From positions 1 through 52,221 of the forward strand of contig JAZRZI010000053.1 of NCBI GenBank assembly GCA_045601325.1: DNA of 52,221 nt. The letters run 5' to 3'. Under the pieces are notes generated by a model. That model was given only the letters and a program-made list of their open reading frames with translations, did not search any database and was not told where the DNA came from. The translations under genes were made by a program, and so were the position numbers. Each line of letters starts with the position of its first letter. Position 1 is the stretch's first letter. Source of the DNA: JAZRZI01 sp045601325 (GTDB taxonomy: Bacteria; Bacillota_I; Bacilli_A; RFN20; CAG-826). Positions 25,809 through 34,274 of the stretch are shown in pieces.

Positions 25809-26552
25809 TCATATAATCTTTTTTGCATAAGAAAGAATATAGTTTTGGAAAAAATGGTGTTGATTCTCAACCGAAAAAACGCAATCGGCTTCAATGCCGA
25901 AACGGTTTAGGAGAGCATCAGAAATAGATTTACAGATTTGTGGCGCAATAGGATCTTTTTGATTAAACACAATTAACAAATCAACATCAGAAAATATCGT
26001 TTGTTCTCCTTTTGCATAGGAACCATAAAGAAATATAGATTTAATTCCTAAAGGACAAAAACTGTCCAGTGTGTTTTTAACCGAGGAGTAAATATATTCT
26101 ATGTTATGGATCGTTTTTGGTTTTAGAAGTTTGTTCCTAATGTTTATGCTCCTCTCGACAATAGATTCAAAAGACAACCCATTCACATAATCAAAATAAT
26201 GTGCTCTATAAAACGGTATAGGTATTTCGTTGCTGTTAATTAAATCGCATTCTATATGCAAACAGCGTTTTAGAAAGTTAAGCCTTTTAGAGTCGATTGT
26301 GTTGTCATAATTATTAATCAGACAATTAATCACATCATCGATGGTTGATTGTTTTTTACAAAACTTTAAAAATGTTGTAACAAAATCATCTAGACAACTA
26401 ATGTTGGTTTTTTTGCCCTGCGTAAGCACATCGATCTCTCCACCAGCAATAATGTTCATAATGGGAATCACAGAAAACAAGTTAAGAGCAATTTTTGATA
26501 GATATTTTGTCTCATATGTCTTGTGTAAACAATCAAATTCGTCGAATTTCAT
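25809..26552 (-). CDS. Nucleotidyltransferase-fold protein (MNT-like)
   Basis: 247 residues. The C-terminal part is a minimal nucleotidyltransferase domain: GSYAKG, then SDVDLLIVF, giving the GS and DxD metal/nucleotide motifs. A third acidic residue may be in IEADCVF. The N-terminal 140 residues are helical and unassigned. Similar domains serve as antitoxins, toxins or drug-modifying enzymes; no HEPN partner is next to it. It follows a small lipoprotein gene by three bases with no ribosome site, so it is probably co-translated. It lies inside the repeat-bracketed segment. Confidence 0.75.
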   Translation of the reverse strand: MKFDEFDCLHKTYETKYLSKIALNLFSVIPIMNIIAGGEIDVLTQGKKTNISCLDDFVTTFLKFCKKQSTIDDVINCLINNYDNTIDSKRLNFLKRCLHIECDLINSNEIPIPFYRAHYFDYVNGLSFESIVERSINIRNKLLKPKTIHNIEYIYSSVKNTLDSFCPLGIKSIFLYGSYAKGEQTIFSDVDLLIVFNQKDPIAPQICKSISDALLNRFGIEADCVFSVENQHHFFQNYILSYAKKII

Positions 26553-26555
26553 AAA

Positions 26556-26990
26556 TTATATAACTGGGTCAACAAAATAAAAATCAGCATCAACATAGTT
26601 AATCACTTCTATGGAAGTGGTTGTTATTAATATATTGTTGCTTTTGCACATAAATGTTTTATATCCGTCGTAAAATGGAGTGTGGGAGGGAAGGTAATAA
26701 TAAAACCACTCATCGCACATTTTTGCTGATTGGAAAACCTCAATGATTGCGTGATAAAAAGAATTATCACAATCAAACATCATATAATACTCTTTGAGAG
26801 CGATTTCAGGACAATCATAATGTGACCGGTACATTTCACAATATTCCGTTACCTCTTGTTCGTTGCTTTTATTAATAATCCAATCCAATGCAGCAAAATG
26901 ATTAATCAGTTTGTTGACATTAATTGTTTTTTGGTTGCAACCGCAAAAAAACAATATTGTAGGTATAATTGAAATCAATTTGTTTTTCAT
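26556..26990 (-). CDS. Small lipoprotein (paralogue of 28146-28583)
   Basis: 144 residues with lipobox FFCGC (Cys 18). It shares with the lipoprotein at 28146-28583 the pattern KL(I/V)N...WIIN near the anchor and a similar C-terminal half (IIE.., LP.H). It starts one base after the lipase-like gene stop (TAAATG). Function unknown. Confidence 0.7.
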   Translation of the reverse strand: MKNKLISIIPTILFFCGCNQKTINVNKLINHFAALDWIINKSNEQEVTEYCEMYRSHYDCPEIALKEYYMMFDCDNSFYHAIIEVFQSAKMCDEWFYYYLPSHTPFYDGYKTFMCKSNNILITTTSIEVINYVDADFYFVDPVI

Positions 26991-28127
26991 TTAAACCACC
27001 AGCCCCGCCAAAACCCTCATTCCAACAAGAGTATAATCCAAACAATAGTTTGTTATGCTTAAAGCCCCTATTCTGGTATGTGCATAGTAATTACAGCTGG
27101 CAAAATCGAGTCCATTTATATAAATCAATATATTAGCTAAATAAGTAATTTTTCCAACAAAATTAGATGTGGTAACATCTTCGGATTGTTCTGAAAGGGA
27201 AACAAAAGATTCTATTGTGTCAAAAAACAAGTCTGCAAAAGATGTGTTATCACAAATTTTGTTTGAATTTATAGAAATTATATTTTTGTTTTCCAACAAC
27301 AACGATTCATCACTATATGATTTTCCATCAAAGCCTTGAGCAAGCGCAGAAGAAACAGGAACGATTATGTCTGAATAATGGTTTGCGTTGTTATAAAAAA
27401 TAGAAAGCGTTGATAAGGCGATCGGTGTGAAGCTTGGTTTGTTTTCCAATGCGTTCCAACGATTCTTTAAATTGGAAAGTGTAACTCTCCCTTCTAGAAA
27501 TGAATCCACAAACAATTTTAGGCTGTTTTCTATAAGCTTAGACGCTATATGTTTATATATAAATTTAGTAACAAAATTTACCGAAATAATATTTATAAGA
27601 TTTTCTGCTCCCGTTATCTTAACAAGCACATCAGCTAAAATATCATATAAGTGTTCGGCAATCGTTGTTGTATATGGTGTTCCGATGCTAATCAACTTAT
27701 CAATGAAACCTGGGTGTTCGATGGCGCAATTCATTGAAACAACACCGCCCTTGCTATATCCAACCGTCACTATTTTTTTATCAGGAAAAGCGACTTTTAA
27801 CACGCTTATTACCGCGAAAAGCTCGCTTGTTTGAGTAGAAATTAAACCATTTTCGTCATCGGTAAAACCCACCTTAACAAAAACGTTTGCTTCTTCGTTT
27901 TCGCAATATGCACTAGAGATAGCGGCAATAGACGAATCAACCATTGTTGTCGATGCGCTAAGCGTAATATCTAGCGGGGTATAATTAAAAGATGCTTTAA
28001 GTCCAGAGAGTTTATCTATGGCGTTGGTCAAATCATCCATTGAGTTTGGTGTTCCTAGCCACCCGTGAACCAACAAAACGATACACTTGGTTGGTAAAAC
28101 ATCGGTTTCTAAATAATAACTTATCAT
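26991..28127 (-). CDS. Alpha/beta hydrolase, lipase-like
   Basis: 378 residues. The oxyanion motif VHGWLG is near residue 22, and the nucleophile elbow GYSKGG has Ser as the catalytic residue near 150. The acid and His are probably in the C-terminal third, where NHYSDIIVPVSSA resembles the lipase DxxVP region. No signal peptide is evident; a hydrophobic C-terminus ends the protein. It is placed between two paralogous small lipoproteins, an arrangement reminiscent of enzyme and lipid-anchored partner or immunity pairs, but this is inference. Confidence 0.8.
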   Translation of the reverse strand: MISYYLETDVLPTKCIVLLVHGWLGTPNSMDDLTNAIDKLSGLKASFNYTPLDITLSASTTMVDSSIAAISSAYCENEEANVFVKVGFTDDENGLISTQTSELFAVISVLKVAFPDKKIVTVGYSKGGVVSMNCAIEHPGFIDKLISIGTPYTTTIAEHLYDILADVLVKITGAENLINIISVNFVTKFIYKHIASKLIENSLKLFVDSFLEGRVTLSNLKNRWNALENKPSFTPIALSTLSIFYNNANHYSDIIVPVSSALAQGFDGKSYSDESLLLENKNIISINSNKICDNTSFADLFFDTIESFVSLSEQSEDVTTSNFVGKITYLANILIYINGLDFASCNYYAHTRIGALSITNYCLDYTLVGMRVLAGLVV

Positions 28128-28145
28128 ATTAATGTGTTCTTCCTT

Positions 28146-28583
28146 TTACAAATAACAATAAAATTCTATTCCGGCGTCTTTAAATAATTGTGCGGAGTTT
28201 GTTGAAACAAAACACGACCCGCTGTATCCAAAGTCACATTTGCAAACGTTTTCATAACTGTGCTTTGGCAAATGCGTATAAAACGCAGAATCAAAAACAA
28301 ATTTCGCCTCTTCGCTATTTTTAAATTCAATAATATATGCATAAGAAAAAGTTTCGGCTTCTGGCTCTACGCAATAACCAAAAACATAAGCTTTAACATG
28401 AAGTTTATAGTTATGTTCATTTGTCATGCTCTGACTTAATTTTTTTGTGTCTTTTAACGAATTAATTATCCAGTTTTCTTGTTTAATAACGTTAACAAGT
28501 TTTTTGTATTGATTAGAAATTAAGGAACACGACGAAAACACAAAGGCACAAACAAACAAAAAGGGGTAACTTTTTTTACTCAT
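28146..28583 (-). CDS. Small lipoprotein (paralogue of 26556-26990)
   Basis: 145 residues, lipobox FSSC (Cys 19), a helical middle (WIINSLKDTKK) and a Cys-containing C-terminal half (CKCDFGYSGSC). It is the first gene of the four-gene bracketed segment. No clear ribosome site is seen in front of the ATG. No family is recognised. Confidence 0.7.
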   Translation of the reverse strand: MSKKSYPFLFVCAFVFSSCSLISNQYKKLVNVIKQENWIINSLKDTKKLSQSMTNEHNYKLHVKAYVFGYCVEPEAETFSYAYIIEFKNSEEAKFVFDSAFYTHLPKHSYENVCKCDFGYSGSCFVSTNSAQLFKDAGIEFYCYL

Positions 28584-28621
28584 AATTTAATTGTGCCATA
28601 GTTAAAACGACATATTAACAT

Positions 28622-29610
28622 TTAATTGATTTTTAAAATCTTTAAGATTTCTTCAAAGCTATCTGCGTAGTGATTGCACAAAGCTTTTGTGCCACTATTA
28701 ACGATGTTACCACCACTGATACCGATTGTTGGGTAACCCGCCAATCTAATAGAGCAAACACCGGCACCACTATCTTCGATACCAACTACCGAATTGCGTT
28801 CACTAAATGGAATATTTAAACCAACACAACCTGTTTCTGCATATAACCATGGATGTGGTTTTGGTGATAATTCACCCAAAGTACCAACACTACCTTTTCT
28901 AAGAGGGAATCCCGCTGAAATAATCGCATCATAGAAACCCTTAGGATCACCCATTTCTAATGTTTGGAACGCGGATAATATTTCAGGCCACGCCTTTTCA
29001 TATAAACCAGATGTCACTAAACCAATTTTAATATTGTGTTTTTAAGTGTCATAAGGAACTCTTTAATGCCCTTGCTAGGTGTAAAAGCACCAGCTTTTCC
29101 CCTGCCTTCCATGATTTCGTTCATTTCACGATGGGTGTGTTCAAAATAGAAGTCTCTAGCTTCTTCTAGCTTCTTTCCAGGACAATATTTATCGATACAA
29201 TATCGAAGGTGTTCACTGACAGAGTGACCACTGACAAAAGGTAAATCTTCTTCACTTAAATGGAAGTTTTTATCGTTTAATAATGATTGGGTAGTTTGTT
29301 CAATAATCCAAATCCAGAATTCTTCGCTTCTAACTGAAGTTCCATCTAAGTCCATCAACACCGCTTTAATTGGGTATTTGATTTCTACTTTATGGATTGG
29401 ATAGTAAGCAGGATAACCAATTGCACTTAATACATATGCGAGAGTGTAATCTTTATAGCAAATGAATTCCACTTTGTGGTCACCAGTAGAGACGATAGAA
29501 ACCACTCCATCTTTACCAACTTCATGATTACCATCTGAACATTTATCTAATGCGATTAAACCAGAGTTCTCATCAAACTCACCAAGATTAGGAATAACAA
29601 ACTTTGCCAT
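28622..29610 (-). pseudogene. HAD-superfamily phosphatase gene with a one-base frameshift
   Basis: Residues 1-90 form an unassigned N-terminal domain. The HAD domain follows, with motif I LMDLDGTSV (nucleophile Asp), a beta-phosphoglucomutase-like cap and motif IV GIEDSGAGV. The frame breaks at a run of five A on the minus strand (29043-29039). Adding one A restores KKHNIKIGLVTSGLYE, the expected motif II region. The remaining frame starts at 29017. This is either a true inactivating deletion, ribosomal slippage or a homopolymer sequencing error. The start at 29610 follows AAGGAG. Its 3' end is the integration-like repeat arm 28626-28708. Confidence 0.8.
28626..28708. repeat. 83-bp direct repeat, right arm (partner 25707-25789)
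   Basis: 78 of 83 positions match the left arm. It forms the intact 3' end of the HAD gene. The pair brackets about 2.9 kb with four genes, as left by site-specific integration into a gene 3' end or by unequal duplication. Confidence 0.85.
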
Positions 29611-29661
29611 ATAATTAATCTCCTTACCATGTAAATGATATATCAATCTTAGAGAATATTG

Positions 29662-29690
29662 AACACTTTGTAGTGTTCTTGTTCTATAAT
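29662..29690 (+). promoter_or_regulatory. Operator-bearing promoter of the acyltransferase gene (leaderless)
   Basis: A perfect TATAAT (29685-29690) ends six bases before the ATG at 29697, which places the transcription start at or next to the start codon. There is no ribosome site. Directly upstream is a perfect inverted repeat, AACACTttgtAGTGTT (29662-29677). A TTGAAC -35 would need a 20-bp spacer. Confidence 0.5.
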
Positions 29691-29696
29691 TTAACC

Positions 29697-30602
29697 ATGG
29701 GCAATTTAGATTATATTAAAGATTTTCTAACAAGTTATAGTTTTGATGAAAGTTGCATCAAACAAGTTACTTTAACATATCAAAATATTATTAATTCAAA
29801 TAATGAAGATAAGGTAATTAATGTAGTTAAACTTTATGATGTGGGTATCGATAATACCAATTACGATTATTTATTAACATTTGTGGGTATAACTTCTAAC
29901 TTAGCAAAAGAAATTAATATTCATGAATACGAACTGTGTTTGATCATCAGCATATTAATGACCAAAACATATATTAAATATTATAAGGAAAAGGGTTATC
30001 CTGATGAGTTATTAGTCCCATCATTAACGGATATCAAATATCAGGCCAATAATTGTTATGCATTACACCACTTCTATGGTTTACATGCGATGGCGTGGTC
30101 TTATGAACTATTTAGAGTGACTAGATTTATATTTGGAAAGTTACAATTTGAAGCACCTTTCCCAATTGGAAAATGTTATCAAGATTTGAATCCGACAGAC
30201 ACCGTAATAGTAACCCATATTCCTCGTAACGGAGGACACCTTGAAAAGGAAACAATCGATAAATCTTTTATAGATGCGCATCACTTCTTTAAAAAATATT
30301 TTGGACACATAAAAGGTTTCCATTACGACACCTTTACTTGCCACTCCTGGTTACTATCTCCAAAACACAGCGAATATCTAAACCCAGATAGCAATATAGC
30401 TTATTTCATTAAAAGGTTTGAACTTATAGACCAAGGCGAATATAAAGGCTATGAGGATGTTTGGAGATTATTTGATGTCATCTATGATGGAGATATATCA
30501 AAACTACCAAACAACACTTCTTTAAGAAGAAAATATATTGAAGTAATTAAAAATAAAGAAAAGACCTATTGGGGATACGGTGTTTATAGAGTGGAAAAAT
30601 AA
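29697..30602 (+). CDS. Acyltransferase-domain protein (DUF5596/GNAT_C type)
   Basis: 301 residues. The C-terminal half has the hallmarks of the GNAT_C acyltransferase group: VTHIPRNGGHL, then DAHHFFKKYFG, then FTCHSWLLSPKH and PDSNIAYFIKRF. The N-terminal helical domain matches the DUF5596 partner region in layout. Substrate unknown. A GTG-initiated form from 29673 is possible but would translate through the promoter; the ATG at 29697 is preferred. It is divergent from the HAD gene and convergent with the AbiE pair. Confidence 0.8.
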   Translation: MGNLDYIKDFLTSYSFDESCIKQVTLTYQNIINSNNEDKVINVVKLYDVGIDNTNYDYLLTFVGITSNLAKEINIHEYELCLIISILMTKTYIKYYKEKGYPDELLVPSLTDIKYQANNCYALHHFYGLHAMAWSYELFRVTRFIFGKLQFEAPFPIGKCYQDLNPTDTVIVTHIPRNGGHLEKETIDKSFIDAHHFFKKYFGHIKGFHYDTFTCHSWLLSPKHSEYLNPDSNIAYFIKRFELIDQGEYKGYEDVWRLFDVIYDGDISKLPNNTSLRRKYIEVIKNKEKTYWGYGVYRVEK

Positions 30603-30608
30603 CGCGTT

Positions 30609-31448
30609 TCAAAAAACGAATTCAATCCATTGCATAACAGACGAAATCACATCATCAAACTTAACACTATTTATGTAGTGTTTTTTTCTTTTGAAAGACT
30701 CCCACATTCTATCAAACCTTTCATCGCCTTTTATTTGCTTAATAAGGTTGGTTGCGTAACTTTTTGTAACGCACAACTTTCTATATTCAAAAGTTTTCCT
30801 AACTGCCAAGGAAAGAATGTCCACGCAAACAAAATCCAGTTTGTATGTAAAAATATAGTAAAGGTCATAGTAGTCTTTAATTCTGCTGCAAGTTAAACCG
30901 CGTTCCAAGATTGTTTCTAGTTTTTCTGCCACCACAGTCTCAAGCGGATATGCCTTTAAATTAATTTCGCTAGAATCAAATTTGCTTATATATTTGTAAT
31001 TATTTACATGTGGCGTTATTGGATCTCCCGTAGCAAGATCGATTGCAAAGTTTATATTAATGTTGTCCAGCCTACCATTAAGAGTGAAAGAAAAACCGCC
31101 ATAATTATCGTTTTGTCTTATTATTGATACTTCAACAATCTTCAATTTAACCAAATCGTCACAATCAACATTAATAATTTCTTCGATTGTTTGTATTAGA
31201 TTGTCTCTTTCAAGTTTGATTCTTTTAACGTAGAAATCGATATCTATTGTCGGCCTGTTTTCAATACCAAACAAAGTAGATAGATAAAAACCGCCTTTTA
31301 GTATAAAACAATCGCGGTATTTAGATTTTGACAATCTTTTTAGAAAAGAGTCGTAAAAATAAAGTGGATAAATAATGTTGGCAGAAACACCTGTTTTCTC
31401 CGAGATGTTTTTGACCCTTGCTTTAAGCGAGTCTTTGTTAATGTTCAT
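30609..31448 (-). CDS. abiEii: AbiEii/AbiGii-type nucleotidyltransferase toxin
   Basis: 279 residues. The motifs of AbiEii toxins are present: ILKGGFYLS (motif I, residues 49-57), IDIDF (D69, D71), the AVEKLET-like VVAEKLETIL with Lys, and RIKDYYDLYYI near 195. Known AbiE toxins transfer nucleotides to RNA and act in type IV toxin-antitoxin or phage-abortive systems. The start overlaps the antitoxin gene by 11 bp, the usual arrangement. Confidence 0.9.
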   Translation of the reverse strand: MNINKDSLKARVKNISEKTGVSANIIYPLYFYDSFLKRLSKSKYRDCFILKGGFYLSTLFGIENRPTIDIDFYVKRIKLERDNLIQTIEEIINVDCDDLVKLKIVEVSIIRQNDNYGGFSFTLNGRLDNININFAIDLATGDPITPHVNNYKYISKFDSSEINLKAYPLETVVAEKLETILERGLTCSRIKDYYDLYYIFTYKLDFVCVDILSLAVRKTFEYRKLCVTKSYATNLIKQIKGDERFDRMWESFKRKKHYINSVKFDDVISSVMQWIEFVF

Positions 31449-32052
31449 TTAAAATAACCTCCAATAGATTATAAACAGCCTCATCAACACGAATCGCTTT
31501 AGCGTATTCGTACACTAGACCATAATCTAGGAGATTATTTCTAACGCATTTAGTAATTGCGTATAAGAACGTTTCAGAATCGTACTTTTTTCTATTTTTA
31601 ACGAGTTCACAAAACATCCTTTCATAACCATAGGTTTTGACACTATTACCAAAAATAGTAGGTCTGTTTATAATATTGAACTCGTGCTTAAAAGCGTTGT
31701 TTTCATAATGAACATCAATGTTTGCTGGCTTTGTTTTGAATGGGTGATACCCCCTCAAACACGCCACTTCGATATCGTCAGGTATTCTATTTGTTAAACC
31801 CAACAAATACAAAGCGCTATAGCCTGAATATATAAAACTTTTATATCTTTGTTGAAAAGAAAAATACTCATCATTTACAAAGTTAGAAGAAGCAAAGACA
31901 CCAGGTTTGATTTTTGTTAAATTGTTTTTCTTTGCGTAATCATATAAAAACCAAGTGTTAATATTATTGTTAACTAGGTCGTACCTAGAAATAATACCAC
32001 CGTTGGTTTTTAATAATTTTCCTATTTTTTTATAGTTTGTATTTTCTTTCAT
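31438..32052 (-). CDS. abiEi: AbiEi-type antitoxin/repressor
   Basis: 204 residues: an N-terminal winged helix (ISRYDLVNNNINTWFLYDY), then the AbiEi_4-like body (YSGYSALYLLGLTNRIP). Known relatives repress their own promoter and neutralise AbiEii without forming a stable complex. It lies upstream of and overlaps the toxin gene. A promoter with an inverted repeat sits immediately in front, and there is no Shine-Dalgarno sequence. Confidence 0.88.
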   Translation of the reverse strand: MKENTNYKKIGKLLKTNGGIISRYDLVNNNINTWFLYDYAKKNNLTKIKPGVFASSNFVNDEYFSFQQRYKSFIYSGYSALYLLGLTNRIPDDIEVACLRGYHPFKTKPANIDVHYENNAFKHEFNIINRPTIFGNSVKTYGYERMFCELVKNRKKYDSETFLYAITKCVRNNLLDYGLVYEYAKAIRVDEAVYNLLEVILNEH

Positions 32053-32056
32053 TTAC

Positions 32057-32091
32057 ACTATCATTTTAATATTTTGATAGTTTGTTTGCAA
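32057..32091 (-). promoter_or_regulatory. Promoter and inverted repeat of the abiE pair
   Basis: TTGCAA (32091-32086), 17 bp, TAAAAT (32068-32063) on the minus strand. The inverted repeat ACTATC...GATAGT (32057-32081) covers the -10 and part of the spacer. The -10 ends 10 bases before the abiEi ATG, so the leader would be only a few bases. Confidence 0.5.
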
Positions 32092-32103
32092 GTTTTTGGT
32101 TTG

Positions 32104-32283
32104 TTACATAACGATTACATTATAAGCAATACAATTCTTTGAGGTTCCATAACGGTTTTCCTCTCCTCTAGGTAACCACTTACAAAGTTTTTTTGGAATA
32201 GTAATTTCAAAGTTTGAATTTAAAACAAAAGACATGTCAACATTATAGGTTTGGCCATCGACATTAATTATTAGGAGTAAATG
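32104..32283 (-). pseudogene. Gene remnant behind glnS
   Basis: A minus-strand frame of about 55 codons with protein-like composition (for example NSNFEITIPKKL, then LPRGEENRYGTS) ends at TAA 32106-32104. It has no start codon or ribosome site and begins overlapping the glnS stop in another frame. It looks like the C-terminus of a lost gene. The family is not recognised. Confidence 0.4.
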
Positions 32284-33916
32284 ATGATTTTAACGAACAG
32301 GTTCTGTTAAAGATTAGATTGTCTTTAGTGGAATCTTTATCTGTGCAGAAGTATCCAGTTCTAATGAATTGATAATGGTCTAATGGCTTTGTGTCAATTA
32401 ATGAAGCTTCCACATAGCCGTGTAATGTTTGCCATGAATTCTTATTTAATCTTTCGATGAATGATAAACCTTTTGTTTCTTCTGTTTCATCAAAGATTAA
32501 TGGTTCAAATAAGTTGAATTGAGCTTTTAAGGCTGTTGTTTGTTCCACGAAGTGGATTGTGCCATTAGGTTTTCTTTCGTTAAAATCACTACCGGATTTT
32601 GTAGCAGGGTCGTATGTGCAGTGGACTTCTACAATCTCACCGTTTTCATCTTTGACCACACTATTGGCTTTAATGAAGTAAGCGTGCATTAATCTAACTT
32701 CATCACCCAAGGATAAGCGTTTCCATTTTCTATTTGGTTTTTCTTCAATGAAGTCTTCTTTTTCGATATAGAGGTATTTGCCGAAGGCAATCTTACGAGT
32801 GCCTAATGCTTCGTTTTCCATATTGTTAGAAGCGTCGACATATTCAAGTTTTCCTTCTTCATAGTTATCAATAACTACTTTTAATGGATTTAAAATTGCC
32901 ATTGGACGAGTAGCCACTAACTTTTGATCTTCTCTTAAGAAGTAATCTAAGTTATCTGCATTAGTTGTGGAGTTAATTCTTGATAAACCTGTGTACAACA
33001 CAAATGCTTTAATGGATTCAGCGGTGAAGCCTCTTCTTTTCAAACCCACTAATGTTGGCATACGAGGATCATCATATCCAGTTACATGTCCTTCTTCGAC
33101 AAGTTGACGTAAATAACGTTTAGACATGATTGTGTTTGTGATATTTAATCTGCCCCATTCATATTGATGTGGAACATGTTCCATTTCACATTTTTCAATA
33201 AACCAATCATATAAGACTCTGTGGTTGTCGTATTCAAGAGAACACATGCTGTGGGTAACGCCTTCAAACGAGTCTTGCAATGGATGAGCGAAGTCATACA
33301 TCGGATAGATACACCACTTGTTACCTTGTCTATGGTGATCGATATGGATAATACGATACATAACAGGGTCACGCATATTGATGTTAGGAGAAGACATATC
33401 AATCTTTGCTCTTAATGTCTTTTCACCATTATCGTATTTTCCTTCTCTCATTTCTTGGAAGAGTTTTAAGTTTTCTTCTACACTTCTATTTCTGCATGGT
33501 GATTCTTTGCCTGGTTCAGTTAATGTACCTCTATATGCAGTCATTTCTTCAGGTGATAAATCATCGACATACGCTAAACCTTTTTTGATTAAAAGAATGG
33601 CTTTTTCATATGTTTTTTCAAAGTAATCACTACCAAAATAGACGTTCTTTGGTTCATAACCTAACCACTTTAAATCTTGAATGATAGCGTCAACATATTG
33701 AGCGCCTTCATTAACTGGGTTAGTGTCATCAAATCTTAAGTTAGTGTAGCCATTAAAACATTTAGCTAGTTCAAAGTCATTAATGATTGCTCTAGCGTGG
33801 CCAATGTGTAAATAAGCATTTGGTTCTGGAGGGAATCTAGTGACAATACTTTTAACACGTCCTTCCTCTAAATCTTTCTCCATGATGGTCTTAATAAAGT
33901 TATTAATTTCTTCCAT
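32264..33916 (-). CDS. glnS: Glutaminyl-tRNA synthetase
   Basis: Charges tRNA-Gln with glutamine directly. It has 550 residues, normal length. The class I signature HIGH (37-40, in AYLHIGHARAI) and the KMSKS equivalent MSKRYL (about 266) are present, as is DDTNP in the glutamate/glutamine-specific region. The C-terminal anticodon domain ends FNRTCSLKSS, matching the family's NRTV..L end. The start at 33916 follows AGAGGTGATAACT; an upstream in-frame ATG at 33961 would lie in the terminator. Most Bacilli use the GatCAB amidotransferase route instead, so direct GlnRS is a lineage clue. Confidence 0.95.
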   Translation of the reverse strand: MEEINNFIKTIMEKDLEEGRVKSIVTRFPPEPNAYLHIGHARAIINDFELAKCFNGYTNLRFDDTNPVNEGAQYVDAIIQDLKWLGYEPKNVYFGSDYFEKTYEKAILLIKKGLAYVDDLSPEEMTAYRGTLTEPGKESPCRNRSVEENLKLFQEMREGKYDNGEKTLRAKIDMSSPNINMRDPVMYRIIHIDHHRQGNKWCIYPMYDFAHPLQDSFEGVTHSMCSLEYDNHRVLYDWFIEKCEMEHVPHQYEWGRLNITNTIMSKRYLRQLVEEGHVTGYDDPRMPTLVGLKRRGFTAESIKAFVLYTGLSRINSTTNADNLDYFLREDQKLVATRPMAILNPLKVVIDNYEEGKLEYVDASNNMENEALGTRKIAFGKYLYIEKEDFIEEKPNRKWKRLSLGDEVRLMHAYFIKANSVVKDENGEIVEVHCTYDPATKSGSDFNERKPNGTIHFVEQTTALKAQFNLFEPLIFDETEETKGLSFIERLNKNSWQTLHGYVEASLIDTKPLDHYQFIRTGYFCTDKDSTKDNLIFNRTCSLKSSFTPNN

Positions 33917-33960
33917 AGTTATCACCTCTATAGCGACATATATTTTATATGTTACACGCA

Positions 33961-33990
33961 AAAAAGAAAACTGGAAATAATCCAGTTTCT
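33961..33990 (-). terminator. Terminator upstream of glnS
   Basis: On the minus strand AAACTGGA pairs with TCCAGTTT and is followed by TTCTTTTTT. It would end transcripts coming from the phosphatase/endonuclease operon before glnS. Confidence 0.65.
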
Positions 33991-34028
33991 ACAATTTCAC
34001 AAACATTTTGCTTACAGCCTAATCAAAA

Positions 34029-34200
34029 TTAATGGAGAGTTTTTTTGCCCAAACCATTTGCTGTTTTAGAAATGTCTATCTATGGAACAACACATTCTTT
34101 GATAATTCGTTTTGAGTCAAGCCTAATGATTTTCTAATTTCTTTCAATTTAAAACCATTTAGTATAATGGCTGCGTTTTTGGACCTTCAATGGTTGGCAA
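34029..34200 (-). pseudogene. Degraded Xre-type helix-turn-helix gene
   Basis: The gap 33991-34274 holds a broken reading frame. From about 34200 (TTG after AGAGG) it reads a helix-turn-helix core (LKEIRKSLGLTQNELSK) and stops at 34076. After a frame change the remainder (ISKTANGLGKKTLH) continues to a stop at 34029. The order matches Xre-family regulators (LTQ.ELS...ISK.ENG). An AT palindrome (about 34213-34232) lies upstream. Confidence 0.55.
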
Positions 34201-34274
34201 AAATACCTCTTATTAATATTTAAATATTAATTTCATATTTGCTAGCATTATTGTGGGTGCAGCTAGCTTCAAAG

